From contig NZ_LSHX01000031.1 of assembly GCF_001555965.1 (NCBI RefSeq), positions 58,286-122,285 on the forward strand: a stretch of 64,000 bases of DNA, read 5' to 3'. Position numbers and translations under genes: made by a program. This document shows positions 35,950 through 44,991 of the stretch, in pieces (within the stretch, counting starts at the first letter, position 1; each line of letters begins with the position of its first letter). The DNA is from Sphingomonas sp. CCH21-G11 (GTDB lineage Bacteria; Pseudomonadota; Alphaproteobacteria; Sphingomonadales; Sphingomonadaceae). Below the pieces are notes generated by a model. The model saw only the letters and a program-made list of their open reading frames with translations, searched no databases and was not told the DNA's origin.

Positions 35950-38553
35950 ATGCTCGATGTCCAATATGCCGCAACGCCCCCCGAAGTGACGCGGCTCGAT
36001 GCCTATCGCCCGCCCGACTGGCAGGTGACCATGGTCGATCTGGCGTTCGAGCTGGCCGCCGATCGCACCGTCGTCACCGCACGGCTTTCGGTCGAGCGCG
36101 CGGGCACGCACGACCGGCCGCTGCGCCTCGACCATGACGGCCTGACGCCGCTTGCGATCGCGGTCGACGGCGTGGCGTGCGACGCGGCGGCGTGGACGCT
36201 GGACGCGACTCAGCTGACCATCCGCCTGCCGGGCGCGGCGCACGTCGTCGAAACCCGTGTCGAACTGGCCCCGGGGCGCAACACCCAGTTGATGGGCCTC
36301 TATGCCTCGGGCGGGATCCTGTGCACGCAATGCGAGGCCGAGGGGTTCCGCCGCATCACCTTCTTCTCCGATCGGCCCGACGTGCTCAGCCGCTACCGCG
36401 TGCGGATGGAAGCCGACAAGCGCCGCTACCCGATCCTGCTCGCCAACGGCGATCCGGTCGCGGCGGGCGACCTGCCCGACGGTCGCCACTTCGCCGAATG
36501 GAACGACCCCTTCCCCAAGCCGAGCTATCTGTTCGCGATGGTCGCCGGCGACCTTGCCGCCAACCGGGCGACGTTCACGACGATGCGCGGGCGCGAGGTC
36601 CAGCTCGCCATCTGGGTGCGCGAAAAGGACCTGGGCAAGACCGATCACGCGCTCCACGCGCTCAGGACTGCGATGGCGTGGGACGAGCGCGTCTATGGCC
36701 GCGAATACGACCTGGACGTGTTCAACATCGTCGCGGTCGACGACTTCAATTTCGGGGCGATGGAGAACAAGGGGCTGAATATCTTCAACAGCCGCTACAT
36801 CCTCGCCGATCCCGACACCGCGACCGATTACGATTATGACGCGGTGTCGGCGGTGGTCGCGCACGAATATTTCCACAACTGGTCGGGCAACCGGGTCACC
36901 TGCCGCGACTGGTTCCAGCTCAGCCTCAAGGAAGGCTTCACCGTCTTTCGCGACCAGAGCTTTTCCGCCGACCAGGGTTCGGCCGCAGTGAAGCGGATCG
37001 AGGATGTCCGATCGTTGCGGGCGGCGCAGTTTCCCGAGGATGCCGGGCCGCTCGCCCATCCGGTGCGCCCGGAATCCTATATCGAGATCTCGAATTTCTA
37101 CACCGCGACGATCTATGGCAAGGGCGCGGAAGTCATCCGGATGATGGCGACCATCCTGGGACCGGAGAAATTCCGTGCCGCCACCGACCTGTATTTCGAC
37201 CGTTTCGACGGCACCGCCGCGACGTGCGAGGATTTCGTCGCCTGCATGGAGGAAGCGAGCGGCATCGACCTGAGCCGCTTTCGCCTGTGGTATTCGCAGG
37301 CCGGGACCCCGCGGCTGAAGGCACGGATCGCGCATGATCCCGACGCCCGACGCGCGACGTTGACGCTTGAACAGACGGTGTCGCCGACACCGGGCCAGCC
37401 GGTCAAGCAACCCATGCTGCTGCCGCTCCGGCTGAAGCTGTTCGGGGCCCGGAGCGGCGCGACGCTGGCCGACGAGCAGCTGATGCTGATGGACGAAGCC
37501 ACGCTCGATCTCGCCTTCGACGACGTCGGCGAGCCGCCGGTGCTGTCGATCAATCGTGGCTTTTCCGCGCCGATCATCGTCGAGACCAATCGCACCGCCG
37601 ACGACCTGGTGTTCCTGTCCGCGCACGACGACGATCCGTTCGCCCGCTATGAAGCGATGCAGCAGCTGATGCTCGACACGCTGGTTGCTGCAGTGACGCG
37701 CGGCCAGGCCGGGCATCAGCCGGTGATCGACGCGATCGCCAAGACGCTGGCCGACCCCGCGCTCGACCCGGCCTTCATCGCGGAGGCGGTGCTGCTGCCG
37801 TCGGACAGCTTTATCGGCGATCAGCTGGAGGTGGTCGATCCAGATGCGATCTTTCGCGCGCGCGAGGCGTTGCGGCGCGATATCGGTCGCCAGCTCGAGG
37901 GCCAGTGGCGCGACGCCTATGCCGCAACGCGCGCCGATCGCTTCGAATATTCGCCCGCGGCCAAGGGCGCACGGCGGCTGCGCTCGGTGGCGCTCGGCTA
38001 TATCAGCGCCGCGGGCGCGCCCGACGCCGCCAGCCTGGCCTTTGTGCAGTTCGAGCAGGCGGACAACATGACCGACCGCCAGGGCGCGCTGACCACGCTG
38101 GCGAGCAGCCTGTCGGACAAGCGCGTCGCCGCGCTCGACATCTTCTACCAGCGCTATCGCGACAATGCGCTGGTGCTCGACAAATGGTTCTCGACCCAGG
38201 CGCTGTCGACGCGCGACGACACGCTCGACCTGGTGCTCGAACTCGCCCGCCACCGCGATTTCACGCTGGCCAACCCCAATCGCGCCCGCGCACTGGTCGG
38301 CGCGTTCGGGGTCAATCAGCGCGCCTTCCATGCGGCCGACGGGCGCGGCTATCGCTTCGTCGCCGACCAGCTGCTCGCGCTCGACAAGCTCAATCCCCAG
38401 ACCGCGGCCAAGCTGCTGCCCCCGCTCGGCCGGTGGCGGCGCTTCGATCCCGCGCGCGCGCAGCTGATGCGCGCGGAACTGGCACGCATTCTGGCGACGC
38501 CGGGGCTGAGCAAGGACATGATCGAGCAGGCGAGCAAGAGCCTCGCCGACTGA
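35950..38553 (+). CDS. pepN: Aminopeptidase N (M1 family)
   Basis: 867 aa, typical of bacterial PepN. The substrate motif 'FGAMENKGLNIFN' and zinc motif 'VVAHEYFHNWSGNRVTCRDW' with the downstream Glu in 'LSLKEGFTVFRDQ' are intact, near residues 265-330. The Ca2+/helical C-terminal domain (DUF3458-type) ends 'MRAELARILATPGLSKDMIE'. It is a cytoplasmic broad-specificity aminopeptidase. Only a weak GGA precedes the ATG. It converges on the alpha/beta hydrolase gene with 27 bp between stops. Confidence 0.97.
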   Translation: MLDVQYAATPPEVTRLDAYRPPDWQVTMVDLAFELAADRTVVTARLSVERAGTHDRPLRLDHDGLTPLAIAVDGVACDAAAWTLDATQLTIRLPGAAHVVETRVELAPGRNTQLMGLYASGGILCTQCEAEGFRRITFFSDRPDVLSRYRVRMEADKRRYPILLANGDPVAAGDLPDGRHFAEWNDPFPKPSYLFAMVAGDLAANRATFTTMRGREVQLAIWVREKDLGKTDHALHALRTAMAWDERVYGREYDLDVFNIVAVDDFNFGAMENKGLNIFNSRYILADPDTATDYDYDAVSAVVAHEYFHNWSGNRVTCRDWFQLSLKEGFTVFRDQSFSADQGSAAVKRIEDVRSLRAAQFPEDAGPLAHPVRPESYIEISNFYTATIYGKGAEVIRMMATILGPEKFRAATDLYFDRFDGTAATCEDFVACMEEASGIDLSRFRLWYSQAGTPRLKARIAHDPDARRATLTLEQTVSPTPGQPVKQPMLLPLRLKLFGARSGATLADEQLMLMDEATLDLAFDDVGEPPVLSINRGFSAPIIVETNRTADDLVFLSAHDDDPFARYEAMQQLMLDTLVAAVTRGQAGHQPVIDAIAKTLADPALDPAFIAEAVLLPSDSFIGDQLEVVDPDAIFRAREALRRDIGRQLEGQWRDAYAATRADRFEYSPAAKGARRLRSVALGYISAAGAPDAASLAFVQFEQADNMTDRQGALTTLASSLSDKRVAALDIFYQRYRDNALVLDKWFSTQALSTRDDTLDLVLELARHRDFTLANPNRARALVGAFGVNQRAFHAADGRGYRFVADQLLALDKLNPQTAAKLLPPLGRWRRFDPARAQLMRAELARILATPGLSKDMIEQASKSLAD

Positions 38554-38580
38554 CGCGGGGTGCTGGACGGCTGCGGGCCG

Positions 38581-39276
38581 TTACAGCGCCGCCAGCCCGC
38601 GCGCGACCGCGCGCAGCGTCGCCGGGTTGAACTGGACCCAGATATGGCTGCTCGCGATTTCGGCGTGCGGCTGGGCGGGATCGTGGCAGATGGCGCCGTT
38701 GACCAGGCCGTCGCGCGCGCTCCAGATCGCCAGCGTCGGCACCGGCGGCACCCGCGCGGCCTGTTCGCCGAACGCACGGACCGCCGGATCATCGATCCGT
38801 GCCCCCGACAGCATTTCATAGGCGCGCCAGACATTGGTCGCGGTCGGCGGGCCAGCGAAGGGCGCGCTGATCGTCACCACGCCGCGCACCTCGTCCGGAT
38901 GCCGATGCGCGACGATCCGCGCCATGATCCCGCCGAGCGAGACGCCGATCAGGGTCACCGGCCGGCCGGTTTCACGGTGGACGTCGGCAACGCGCGCGAA
39001 CAAGCGGTCACCCTGCGCGCCGATCGTGCGCTGGCCAAGGTTGCGCCCCAGCCCCCACCCGCGCGCATCATAGCCGATCGCGCACAGATAGCGCCGCAAG
39101 GCCACATTCGACCGATCGGAATTGAACAGGCCGGGCAGGATCAGCACCGGACGCCCGTCGCCCGGGGGCACGCGCTTCAGGTCGCGCCAGGCAAAGGGCA
39201 GCCGTGCCATCTGTCCCGCCGCGCGCGGCAGCTCGCCCGCCAGGAGGCGCAGCGGCGGCGGCCCTAGAACCACCAC
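38581..39276 (-). CDS. Alpha/beta hydrolase, lipase/esterase-like
   Basis: 231 aa. 'VLILPGLFNSDRSNVALRRY' provides the oxyanion region, 'VTLIGVSLGGIMARIVAHRH' the nucleophile elbow (Ser in GVSLG), and 'LAIWSARDGLVNG' plus 'IASSHIWVQFNP' the Asp and His regions. No signal peptide is visible. The start overlaps the TIGR02117-family gene stop by 13 bp, so the two are coupled. Substrate unknown. Confidence 0.88.
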   Translation of the reverse strand: MVVLGPPPLRLLAGELPRAAGQMARLPFAWRDLKRVPPGDGRPVLILPGLFNSDRSNVALRRYLCAIGYDARGWGLGRNLGQRTIGAQGDRLFARVADVHRETGRPVTLIGVSLGGIMARIVAHRHPDEVRGVVTISAPFAGPPTATNVWRAYEMLSGARIDDPAVRAFGEQAARVPPVPTLAIWSARDGLVNGAICHDPAQPHAEIASSHIWVQFNPATLRAVARGLAAL

Positions 39277-39926
39277 ATCACCCCGAAGGAAAACGGCGTC
39301 CAGCGGCCGACGCGCACCCCCGCCCTGCGCAGCATTCCGGCCGACCAGGCGTTGCAGGTGCGGATCGCGTCATAATGGCCGCGCGCCGGGTGGAACACGT
39401 CATGGCCCGCATAGCCCGATGCCGCCGCGCCCGGCGCGAACTGGTCGCGCAGCGCCGCCTGCAAGCGGGCGAACTCGGCCGGCCGCAACGTGACCGCACG
39501 CACCGAACGCCCCGCGACCGGCGCGGCGATATGTTCGACATGGAGCACGGTGCGGTCGCTGCCGACCAGCGCCGCGAGCGCGGTTGCGGGGCTGAGATCG
39601 CGCCAGGTCGGCGTGTCGATATAGAAGGCGCGGTCGCCCCAGCCGATCGCCAGCCAGGGATGGGCGAGATGACGGCGATCGCGCACCCCCTGGCCCGCCA
39701 GGATCTCGCGCCATTCGGGGCCTAGCGCGGCCTTCGGCACCGCGATGCCGGTGTGCACGCCATTGTCCTCGATGAAGATGCGCACCCCGGTCGCGGGCGC
39801 GCGCCACCCGGCATTGGCGGGCAGGATCGATCCGCCCAGCGCGGCGATCAGATAGGCGAGCGGCAGCAGCGCGATCAGGCCGAACCCGCGCGCAAGTCCC
39901 CGCAACATCGTCCGATTTCGTTTCAT
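39264..39926 (-). CDS. TIGR02117 / DUF2459 family protein
   Basis: 220 aa. An N-terminal membrane segment (about residues 14-34) anchors it. The body has the family blocks 'FIEDNGVHTGIAVP', 'HPWLAIGWGDRAFYIDTPTW' and 'RTCNAWSAGMLRRAGVRVGR', with conserved Cys and His that suggest a cysteine-hydrolase-like fold; no reaction has been established for the family as far as I know. The start codon lies only 24 bp from the divergent phhA start; ATG 39908 in frame is an alternative start. Confidence 0.85.
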   Translation of the reverse strand: MKRNRTMLRGLARGFGLIALLPLAYLIAALGGSILPANAGWRAPATGVRIFIEDNGVHTGIAVPKAALGPEWREILAGQGVRDRRHLAHPWLAIGWGDRAFYIDTPTWRDLSPATALAALVGSDRTVLHVEHIAAPVAGRSVRAVTLRPAEFARLQAALRDQFAPGAAASGYAGHDVFHPARGHYDAIRTCNAWSAGMLRRAGVRVGRWTPFSFGVMWWF

Positions 39927-39950
39927 CGCCCGTCATGCTATCCGGTTCGC

Positions 39951-40823
39951 ATGGCCAGCGAAACGCATGTCTTTGCCGCGCCGCCGCCGGGCGCGGCCGC
40001 CGACTGGACGATCCCGCAGGACTGGGATCGTTTCAGCGACGCCGAACATGGCGTGTGGGACACGCTGTTCGAACGCCAATCGGCGCTGTTGCCGGGCCGT
40101 GCGTCCGACGCGTTCCTGCGCGGCATCGACGTGCTGCGCCTGTCGCGTCCGGGCATCCCGGATTTCGCCGAACTGTCCGCGCGGTTGATGGACCTGACCG
40201 GGTGGCAGGTGGTGGCGGTGCCCGGGCTCGTCCCCGATGACGTGTTTTTCGATCACCTCGCCAACCGCCGTTTCGTCGCGGGCAACTTCATCCGCCGCGC
40301 CGACCAGCTCGACTATCTCCAGGAACCGGACGTGTTCCACGACGTGTTCGGCCATGTGCCGATGCTCGCCGATCCGGTGTTCGCCGACTATATGGCGGCC
40401 TATGGGCGCGGCGGCCTGCGCGCGCTGGAATACGGGTCGCTGAAACAGCTGGCGCGGCTATACTGGTACACGGTCGAATTCGGACTGATTGAGGAGGCGG
40501 GTGCCCTGCGCATCTATGGCGCGGGTATCGTGTCGAGCGCGTCGGAAAGCCGCTTCGCGCTGGAGGATCCGAGCCCCAACCGCATCGGCTTCGACCTGAA
40601 GCGGGTGATGCGCACCGACTATCGGATCGACGATTTCCAGCAGAATTACTTCGTCATCCCCAGCTTCGACGAATTGCTCCGCGTGACGGTCGAGACCGAT
40701 TTCGCGCCGCTCTATGCCGAACTCGCCACCCTGCCCGACATCGCCATCGCCGACATCCTGGCCGAAGACCGCGTCATCACCCGCGGGACCCAGGAATATG
40801 CGCTGGCCCGCGCGGCGGGATGA
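39951..40823 (+). CDS. phhA: Phenylalanine 4-monooxygenase (phenylalanine hydroxylase)
   Basis: 290 aa, the length of bacterial pterin-dependent hydroxylases. The iron site is intact: the two His in 'EPDVFHDVFGHVPMLADP' and Glu in 'RLYWYTVEFGL'. Further conserved blocks are 'RRFVAGNFIRRADQLDYLQE' and 'IYGAGIVSSASESRFAL'. It converts phenylalanine to tyrosine using tetrahydrobiopterin and O2. A REP-like palindrome follows its stop and may end the transcript. Confidence 0.96.
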   Translation: MASETHVFAAPPPGAAADWTIPQDWDRFSDAEHGVWDTLFERQSALLPGRASDAFLRGIDVLRLSRPGIPDFAELSARLMDLTGWQVVAVPGLVPDDVFFDHLANRRFVAGNFIRRADQLDYLQEPDVFHDVFGHVPMLADPVFADYMAAYGRGGLRALEYGSLKQLARLYWYTVEFGLIEEAGALRIYGAGIVSSASESRFALEDPSPNRIGFDLKRVMRTDYRIDDFQQNYFVIPSFDELLRVTVETDFAPLYAELATLPDIAIADILAEDRVITRGTQEYALARAAG

Positions 40824-40865
40824 GCGCCTTTAGGAGCGGTCCACCTCTATCGAGCCACCCTCTCC

Positions 40866-40947
40866 GTCACCCCGGCCTTGCGCCGGGGTCCCGCTGCCTG
40901 CGCCGGCGCAAGAAAAAGCGGGACCCCGGGTCAAGCCCCGGGGTGAC
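40866..40947. repeat. REP-like palindromic repeat, copy 1
   Basis: An 82-bp foldback: GTCACCCCGGCCTTGCGCCG at the left end pairs with the right end CCGGGTCAAGCCCCGGGGTG-AC, and inner arms GGTCCCGCT / AGCGGGACC also pair. It sits in the 162-bp gap between convergent phhA and prmA, where it could act as a bidirectional terminator or RNA stabiliser. It shares the GTCACCCCGG / CCGGGGTGAC ends with the copies near 57.5 and 63.8 kb. Confidence 0.8.
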
Positions 40948-40985
40948 CGATAAATTGATTTGCTTATGTAACCCGATCCGCCCGC

Positions 40986-41954
40986 TCACCAGCTCCCATA
41001 GCCCGGCGCTTCGCTCGGCACCGCCGGCCCCAGCCGGGTCGCGGCGCGCCAGCCGTGGCGCGGGCGCTTGACCAGTCGCAGCACCGGCCAGTCGCCATCG
41101 CCGCGCCGTGCCGCCAGCCGCAGCCCCTGGCGGCGATAGGCGTGCGCCACCGCACCGGCCTGCGCATCGAGCAACCCGGCGAGGATCAGCGTCCCGCCAG
41201 GCGCCAGCGCGGCCGCCAGCGCTGGCGCAAGGTCGATCAGCGGACCCGCCAGGATATTGGCGATGATCAGGTCATAGGGCGCACGCGCCACCAGCATGGC
41301 ATGGTCGATCCCCGGCGCGACGGCGAGCGCGATCCGCCCGCGCTCGCTTCCCAGCGGCACGCGGTTGATCGCGGCATTGTCGCGCACCACGCCGATCGAA
41401 ACGGGATCAATGTCCGACGCCGCGACATAGGCCGCCGGCCACAAATGCCGCGCGGCAAAGGCGAGCAGGCCCGTCCCGGTGCCGACATCGACGATGTTGC
41501 GGAACACGCAGCCCCGGCGTTTGAGTCGGTCGAGCTCGGCCAGGCACCCCGCGGTCGTCGCATGCCCGCCGGTGCCGAAGGCGAGGCCGGCGTCGATGCG
41601 CAACGCGACCGCACCCGGCGGGACGGTGCCGCGATTGGTTTCGGTGTGGACATAGAATCGCCCGGTATGGACCGGTTCGATCCCCGCCTGGCTCAGCGTC
41701 ACCCAGTCGGTCTCCTCGACCCGCTCCAGCGCCGGGGGCGCCGTGGCCGAACTGGGGGCGAGCGCGCGGACCGCCGCGATCGCGGTGCGGCCGGGCCTGG
41801 TCTCGAAATAGGCGTCGATCTGCCACGCCATGGGATCGTCGACGACACGCTCGCTGGTCATCAGCACGGGCACCGGGTCGATCAGCGCCACCGCCTCCAG
41901 ATCGATCGCCTCCGCCTCCGCGCGCGTGCATCCCAGGGTGAGCTTCCAGCTCAT
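40986..41954 (-). CDS. prmA: Ribosomal protein L11 methyltransferase
   Basis: 322 aa. The AdoMet-binding motif 'IVDVGTGTGLLAFAARH' is preceded by the PrmA signature 'LAFGTGGHATTAGCLAELD' and followed by 'YDLIIANILAGPLIDLAP'. The N-terminal ~100 residues are the L11-recognition domain. It methylates ribosomal protein L11. The ATG at 41954 overlaps the stop of the metallo-beta-lactamase gene (ATGA); the frame is open well upstream but that part is inside the neighbour. Confidence 0.95.
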   Translation of the reverse strand: MSWKLTLGCTRAEAEAIDLEAVALIDPVPVLMTSERVVDDPMAWQIDAYFETRPGRTAIAAVRALAPSSATAPPALERVEETDWVTLSQAGIEPVHTGRFYVHTETNRGTVPPGAVALRIDAGLAFGTGGHATTAGCLAELDRLKRRGCVFRNIVDVGTGTGLLAFAARHLWPAAYVAASDIDPVSIGVVRDNAAINRVPLGSERGRIALAVAPGIDHAMLVARAPYDLIIANILAGPLIDLAPALAAALAPGGTLILAGLLDAQAGAVAHAYRRQGLRLAARRGDGDWPVLRLVKRPRHGWRAATRLGPAVPSEAPGYGSW

Positions 41955-42868
41955 CGCGCGCGCGCCTGCGCCTCGGTCGCCAGTCGCGCCGCGAGCCGCT
42001 GGCGCGCGGCGTCGGCATAGCGGGCGCATGCGCCCCGATCGACGAGCGGCGCGCTTCCCGCCAGCCGGGGGTAGAGGTCGCTTGCGCCCGGATGCGGGGT
42101 GATCAGCACGTCGCACGGCAGCCCGGCGACACGGTCGATCGCGGCACGGAACGCGGCGACCACCTCCGGATGGTCCGAATACCGGTAATCGTCGGCGGCG
42201 TAGGCGGTCAGGCTGTCGGCATAGACGAAGTCGAGGCAACGCGCACCGTCGCAGCTGCGCCACGACCAGCTCGTCGATCCCGGCGTATGCCCCGGCGTCG
42301 CGTGCGCGGTCAGCGCGATCGGGCCGACCCGGACGACATCGCCGTCAGCGACCGTGCCGTCAACCGGCGTGCCGGGAAAGGGATCGTTGAGGCCGAGCTG
42401 CGGGTCGCCCGGCTGAGCGCGCCCGGTTTCGATCGCGGCACGCGCGGGCGCGCGCACCCGCAGCTGCGCCCCGGTCAGCCGGCGCAGCTCGGCAAGCCCG
42501 CCGGCATGGTCGTTATGCTCATGGCCGTTCAGCAGGATGCGCACGTCGCCGGCGCGAAAGCCCAAACGCGCGATATTGTCGGCGATGCCAGCGGCGGCGC
42601 GATCGGTTGCCCCGTCGATCAGGACATGGCCGGCGTCGGAGGTGACGAGCAGCGCGACGATGCCGCACGTCCCGACCAGATAGACATTGGCGTGGACGCG
42701 CGCAGGGGGCGCCGGGTCGCTCCAGCCATCGCGATCCCGGCACGCGGCCGCGAGCGCGGCGCCGGTAAAGGGGCTTGCAGCCTGTGCGGGCGCGGGCGGA
42801 GAAACGGGCGCGTCCGCAGGCGCGCAGCCGGCGAGCGCCAGACCCGCCAGCAGCCCCCTAGCGAACAT
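41951..42868 (-). CDS. Subclass B3-like metallo-beta-lactamase, predicted lipoprotein
   Basis: 305 aa. The N-terminus 'MFARGLLAGLALAGC' ends in a lipobox (LAGC), so it is probably a periplasmic lipoprotein. The zinc ligands of the B3 pattern are all present: HxHxDH in 'NGHEHNDHAGGL', the next His in 'HATPGHTPGSTSW' and the last in 'LITPHPGASDLYP'. B3 enzymes hydrolyse beta-lactams, but many chromosomal relatives have unmeasured or other activity. It is overlapped by the SDR gene upstream (11 bp) and prmA downstream (ATGA). Family assignment is firm; drug hydrolysis is not shown by sequence. Confidence 0.88.
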   Translation of the reverse strand: MFARGLLAGLALAGCAPADAPVSPPAPAQAASPFTGAALAAACRDRDGWSDPAPPARVHANVYLVGTCGIVALLVTSDAGHVLIDGATDRAAAGIADNIARLGFRAGDVRILLNGHEHNDHAGGLAELRRLTGAQLRVRAPARAAIETGRAQPGDPQLGLNDPFPGTPVDGTVADGDVVRVGPIALTAHATPGHTPGSTSWSWRSCDGARCLDFVYADSLTAYAADDYRYSDHPEVVAAFRAAIDRVAGLPCDVLITPHPGASDLYPRLAGSAPLVDRGACARYADAARQRLAARLATEAQARAR

Positions 42869-43559
42869 AGCTCGCCCCGTTGGCGTCGAGCACTGCGCCG
42901 GTCATCGACTCGGGCGCGTCGAGCGCACAGAAGCGCGCGATCGCGGCAATTTCGTCGGGGGTCGCGACGCGGCCGAGCGGGATGTCGGCGAGCAATTTGT
43001 CGCCGCCGCGGCTGGCCAGATACTCCTCGGCCATCCCCGTCATCGTGAAGCCGGGGCAGATCGCGAAGGCGAGGATGCCCTGCCCCGAATAGGCGCGGGC
43101 GATCGACTTGGTCATCGCCACCATCCCCGCTTTCGACGCCGCATAATGCCAGTGCGCCGGGCTGTCGCCGCGATAGGCGGCGCGGCTGGCGATGTTGACG
43201 ATCCGCCCGCCCCGCCCGCGCGCCTGCCAGTGGCGCACCGCCAGCCGGCACAGCTCGGCCGACGCGGTCAGGTTGATCCGCATCGTGCGTTCCCACCCCG
43301 CCACCCAGGCGTCATGGTCGAGGTCGATCGGCGCGGCTTCGAACACGCCGGCGTTGTTGACCAGCACATCGATGTCGCCGCCGAGCGCGTCGATGGCACG
43401 CGCCCACAGGTCGCGGGGGGCGGCCGGGTCGGCCAGGTCGGCGGCGATGCCGCTCGCGGTGCCGTGTCCGACCACGGTCGCGCCGGCCCGGTCCAGCGCG
43501 GCAAGGATCGCGGAACCGATGCCGCGGCTGGTGCCGGTGACGAGAATCTTGAGGCTCAT
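42858..43559 (-). CDS. Short-chain dehydrogenase/reductase
   Basis: 233 aa from ATG 43559 ('MSLKILVTGTSRGIG'); an in-frame ATG at 43583 would add eight residues before the Rossmann strand. 'TGTSRGIGSAIL', 'LVNNAGVFEAAP', 'NIASRAAYRG' and 'YAASKAGMVAMTKSIA' give cofactor, Ser, Tyr and Lys. C-terminal 'MTGAVLDANGASYVR' resembles 3-oxoacyl-ACP reductases of FabG type. First of three overlapping genes (SDR, metallo-beta-lactamase, prmA). Substrate unknown. Confidence 0.92.
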   Translation of the reverse strand: MSLKILVTGTSRGIGSAILAALDRAGATVVGHGTASGIAADLADPAAPRDLWARAIDALGGDIDVLVNNAGVFEAAPIDLDHDAWVAGWERTMRINLTASAELCRLAVRHWQARGRGGRIVNIASRAAYRGDSPAHWHYAASKAGMVAMTKSIARAYSGQGILAFAICPGFTMTGMAEEYLASRGGDKLLADIPLGRVATPDEIAAIARFCALDAPESMTGAVLDANGASYVR

Positions 43560-43601
43560 GCCGCGGGGCTTAGCCCGCGGCACCGCGGCGCGAAAGCCCG
43601 C

Positions 43602-44978
43602 TCAGGCGGCGGCGACTGCGGCGGAGAAGTTCTCGGCCGCGCGCTGCAGCGAGTTCAGGCGCTCGTCGACGTCGGTCGAATCGCGCTCGAGCGATTCGAG
43701 TTCGCTCGATACCCGGTCGGTGTCCTCGCGGATCGCGCTGATCGTCTGCGACATCGAATCGGCCGCGAGCGCGGTTTCATCGACCGCGGCGGTGATCGCG
43801 GTGACGGTGCGGGCCTGCAATTCCATGACGCTGCGGATGCGATTGGCGCTGTCCTGCACCTCGCCGACGATGTCGCGGATCGACGCGTTGATGTTGACGG
43901 TCGACTGGGTCGCGTCCTGGATCGCGGCGATCTGGGCGGCGATGTCGTCGGTCGCCCGCGCGGTCTGGCTCGCCAGGCTCTTCACTTCCTGGGCGACGAC
44001 GGCAAAGCCACGCCCGGCATCGCCGGCGCGCGCCGCCTCGATCGTCGCGTTGAGCGCGAGCAGATTGGTCTGGCCGGCAATGTCGCGGATGAGACCCAGG
44101 ATCGATTCGATCGACTTCGCATGGACCGACAGCGTGTCCGAAATGCTGACCGCCACGCCCGCCTGGCCCGACGCGCGCGTCGCGATGTCGGCGGCGGCCT
44201 CGACCTCGATGCGCGCGTCCTCGATCGCGCGGATCAGCCCGGCGGCAGTCTGCGCGGCCTCGCGCATCGCCACGGCAGACTGTTCGGCGGCAACGGCGAC
44301 TTCCGACGTCTTGCTGACCATGCCCCGCGCCGAAACCGAGGCCTCGTGCGCCTGGACCCGGATGCCGGAACCCAGCGTGGTGACGCCTTCGATCGATTCG
44401 GCGATATCGTTGCGGAACGCCTGCGCGCGCGCGAAGCGTTCGGCGTTGGCAAGTGCCGCGTCGCTTTCGCCCAGGCGCGAAGCGATCAGGTCGGCCTCCA
44501 CCAGCACCAGGCGCATCAGTGCATCGCCGGCGGAACGCAGCCGCGCCGGATCGTGACCGATGCGACTCTCGATCAGCTTGAATGTCTCGCTGTGCGCCAG
44601 CGACATGGCCGCGAACAGCAGCTGCAGCGGGACGCCGGCCTGGTGCGTGTCGATCGCGTTGCGGAACGCGATCTCCATCCATGCCTCGTCATAAGGATTG
44701 CCGAACTTCAGTTTCGCAAAGCCCGCGCTACCGGCGATCCGGACCTGCAGCTGGCGCTGATCGAGATTGAGGTCCTTGCCCGCGTTCTTCATGATCGAGC
44801 CGAAATAGGCCCAGAACGCGGTGGCCAGTTGGGTCCAGTCCGCGTCCGAAACCGTTTCGGTGATGATTGCACAGCCTTCGCGGATACCGTCATCCCAATC
44901 GAACGAGCGGATACGTTCGCGTGCGGCGCGGGTGTCGCCGCCCCATCCGCCGACGTCCGCATGTCGTATCTGCGCCAT
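43602..44978 (-). CDS. Globin-coupled sensor chemoreceptor A (protoglobin + MCP signalling domain)
   Basis: 458 aa with no membrane segment. Residues 30-185 form a sensor-globin domain; His112 in '[14 protein letters not shown]' falls where the heme-ligating His of globin-coupled sensors is expected. Residues 200-450 form a chemoreceptor signalling hairpin with tip '[20 protein letters not shown]' and '[14 protein letters not shown]'. It probably reports oxygen or another heme gas ligand to the chemotaxis or a related kinase pathway. AAGGGAG lies upstream of the ATG. It follows its paralogue after 13 bp. Confidence 0.9.
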   Translation of the reverse strand: MAQIRHADVGGWGGDTRAARERIRSFDWDDGIREGCAIITETVSDADWTQLATAFWAYFGSIMKNAGKDLNLDQRQLQVRIAGSAGFAKLKFGNPYDEAWMEIAFRNAIDTHQAGVPLQLLFAAMSLAHSETFKLIESRIGHDPARLRSAGDALMRLVLVEADLIASRLGESDAALANAERFARAQAFRNDIAESIEGVTTLGSGIRVQAHEASVSARGMVSKTSEVAVAAEQSAVAMREAAQTAAGLIRAIEDARIEVEAAADIATRASGQAGVAVSISDTLSVHAKSIESILGLIRDIAGQTNLLALNATIEAARAGDAGRGFAVVAQEVKSLASQTARATDDIAAQIAAIQDATQSTVNINASIRDIVGEVQDSANRIRSVMELQARTVTAITAAVDETALAADSMSQTISAIREDTDRVSSELESLERDSTDVDERLNSLQRAAENFSAAVAAA

Positions 44979-44991
44979 CCTGTCCGCTCCC

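Noticed and set aside
35899-38331. 810-codon minus-strand frame opposite pepN
   Set aside because: Antisense shadow; pepN has GAMEN and HExxH motifs in the plus strand.
41951-42868. Calling the metallo-beta-lactamase an antibiotic-resistance determinant
   Set aside because: The zinc-ligand pattern supports the B3 family, but activity cannot be read from sequence and the operon context suggests a housekeeping setting.
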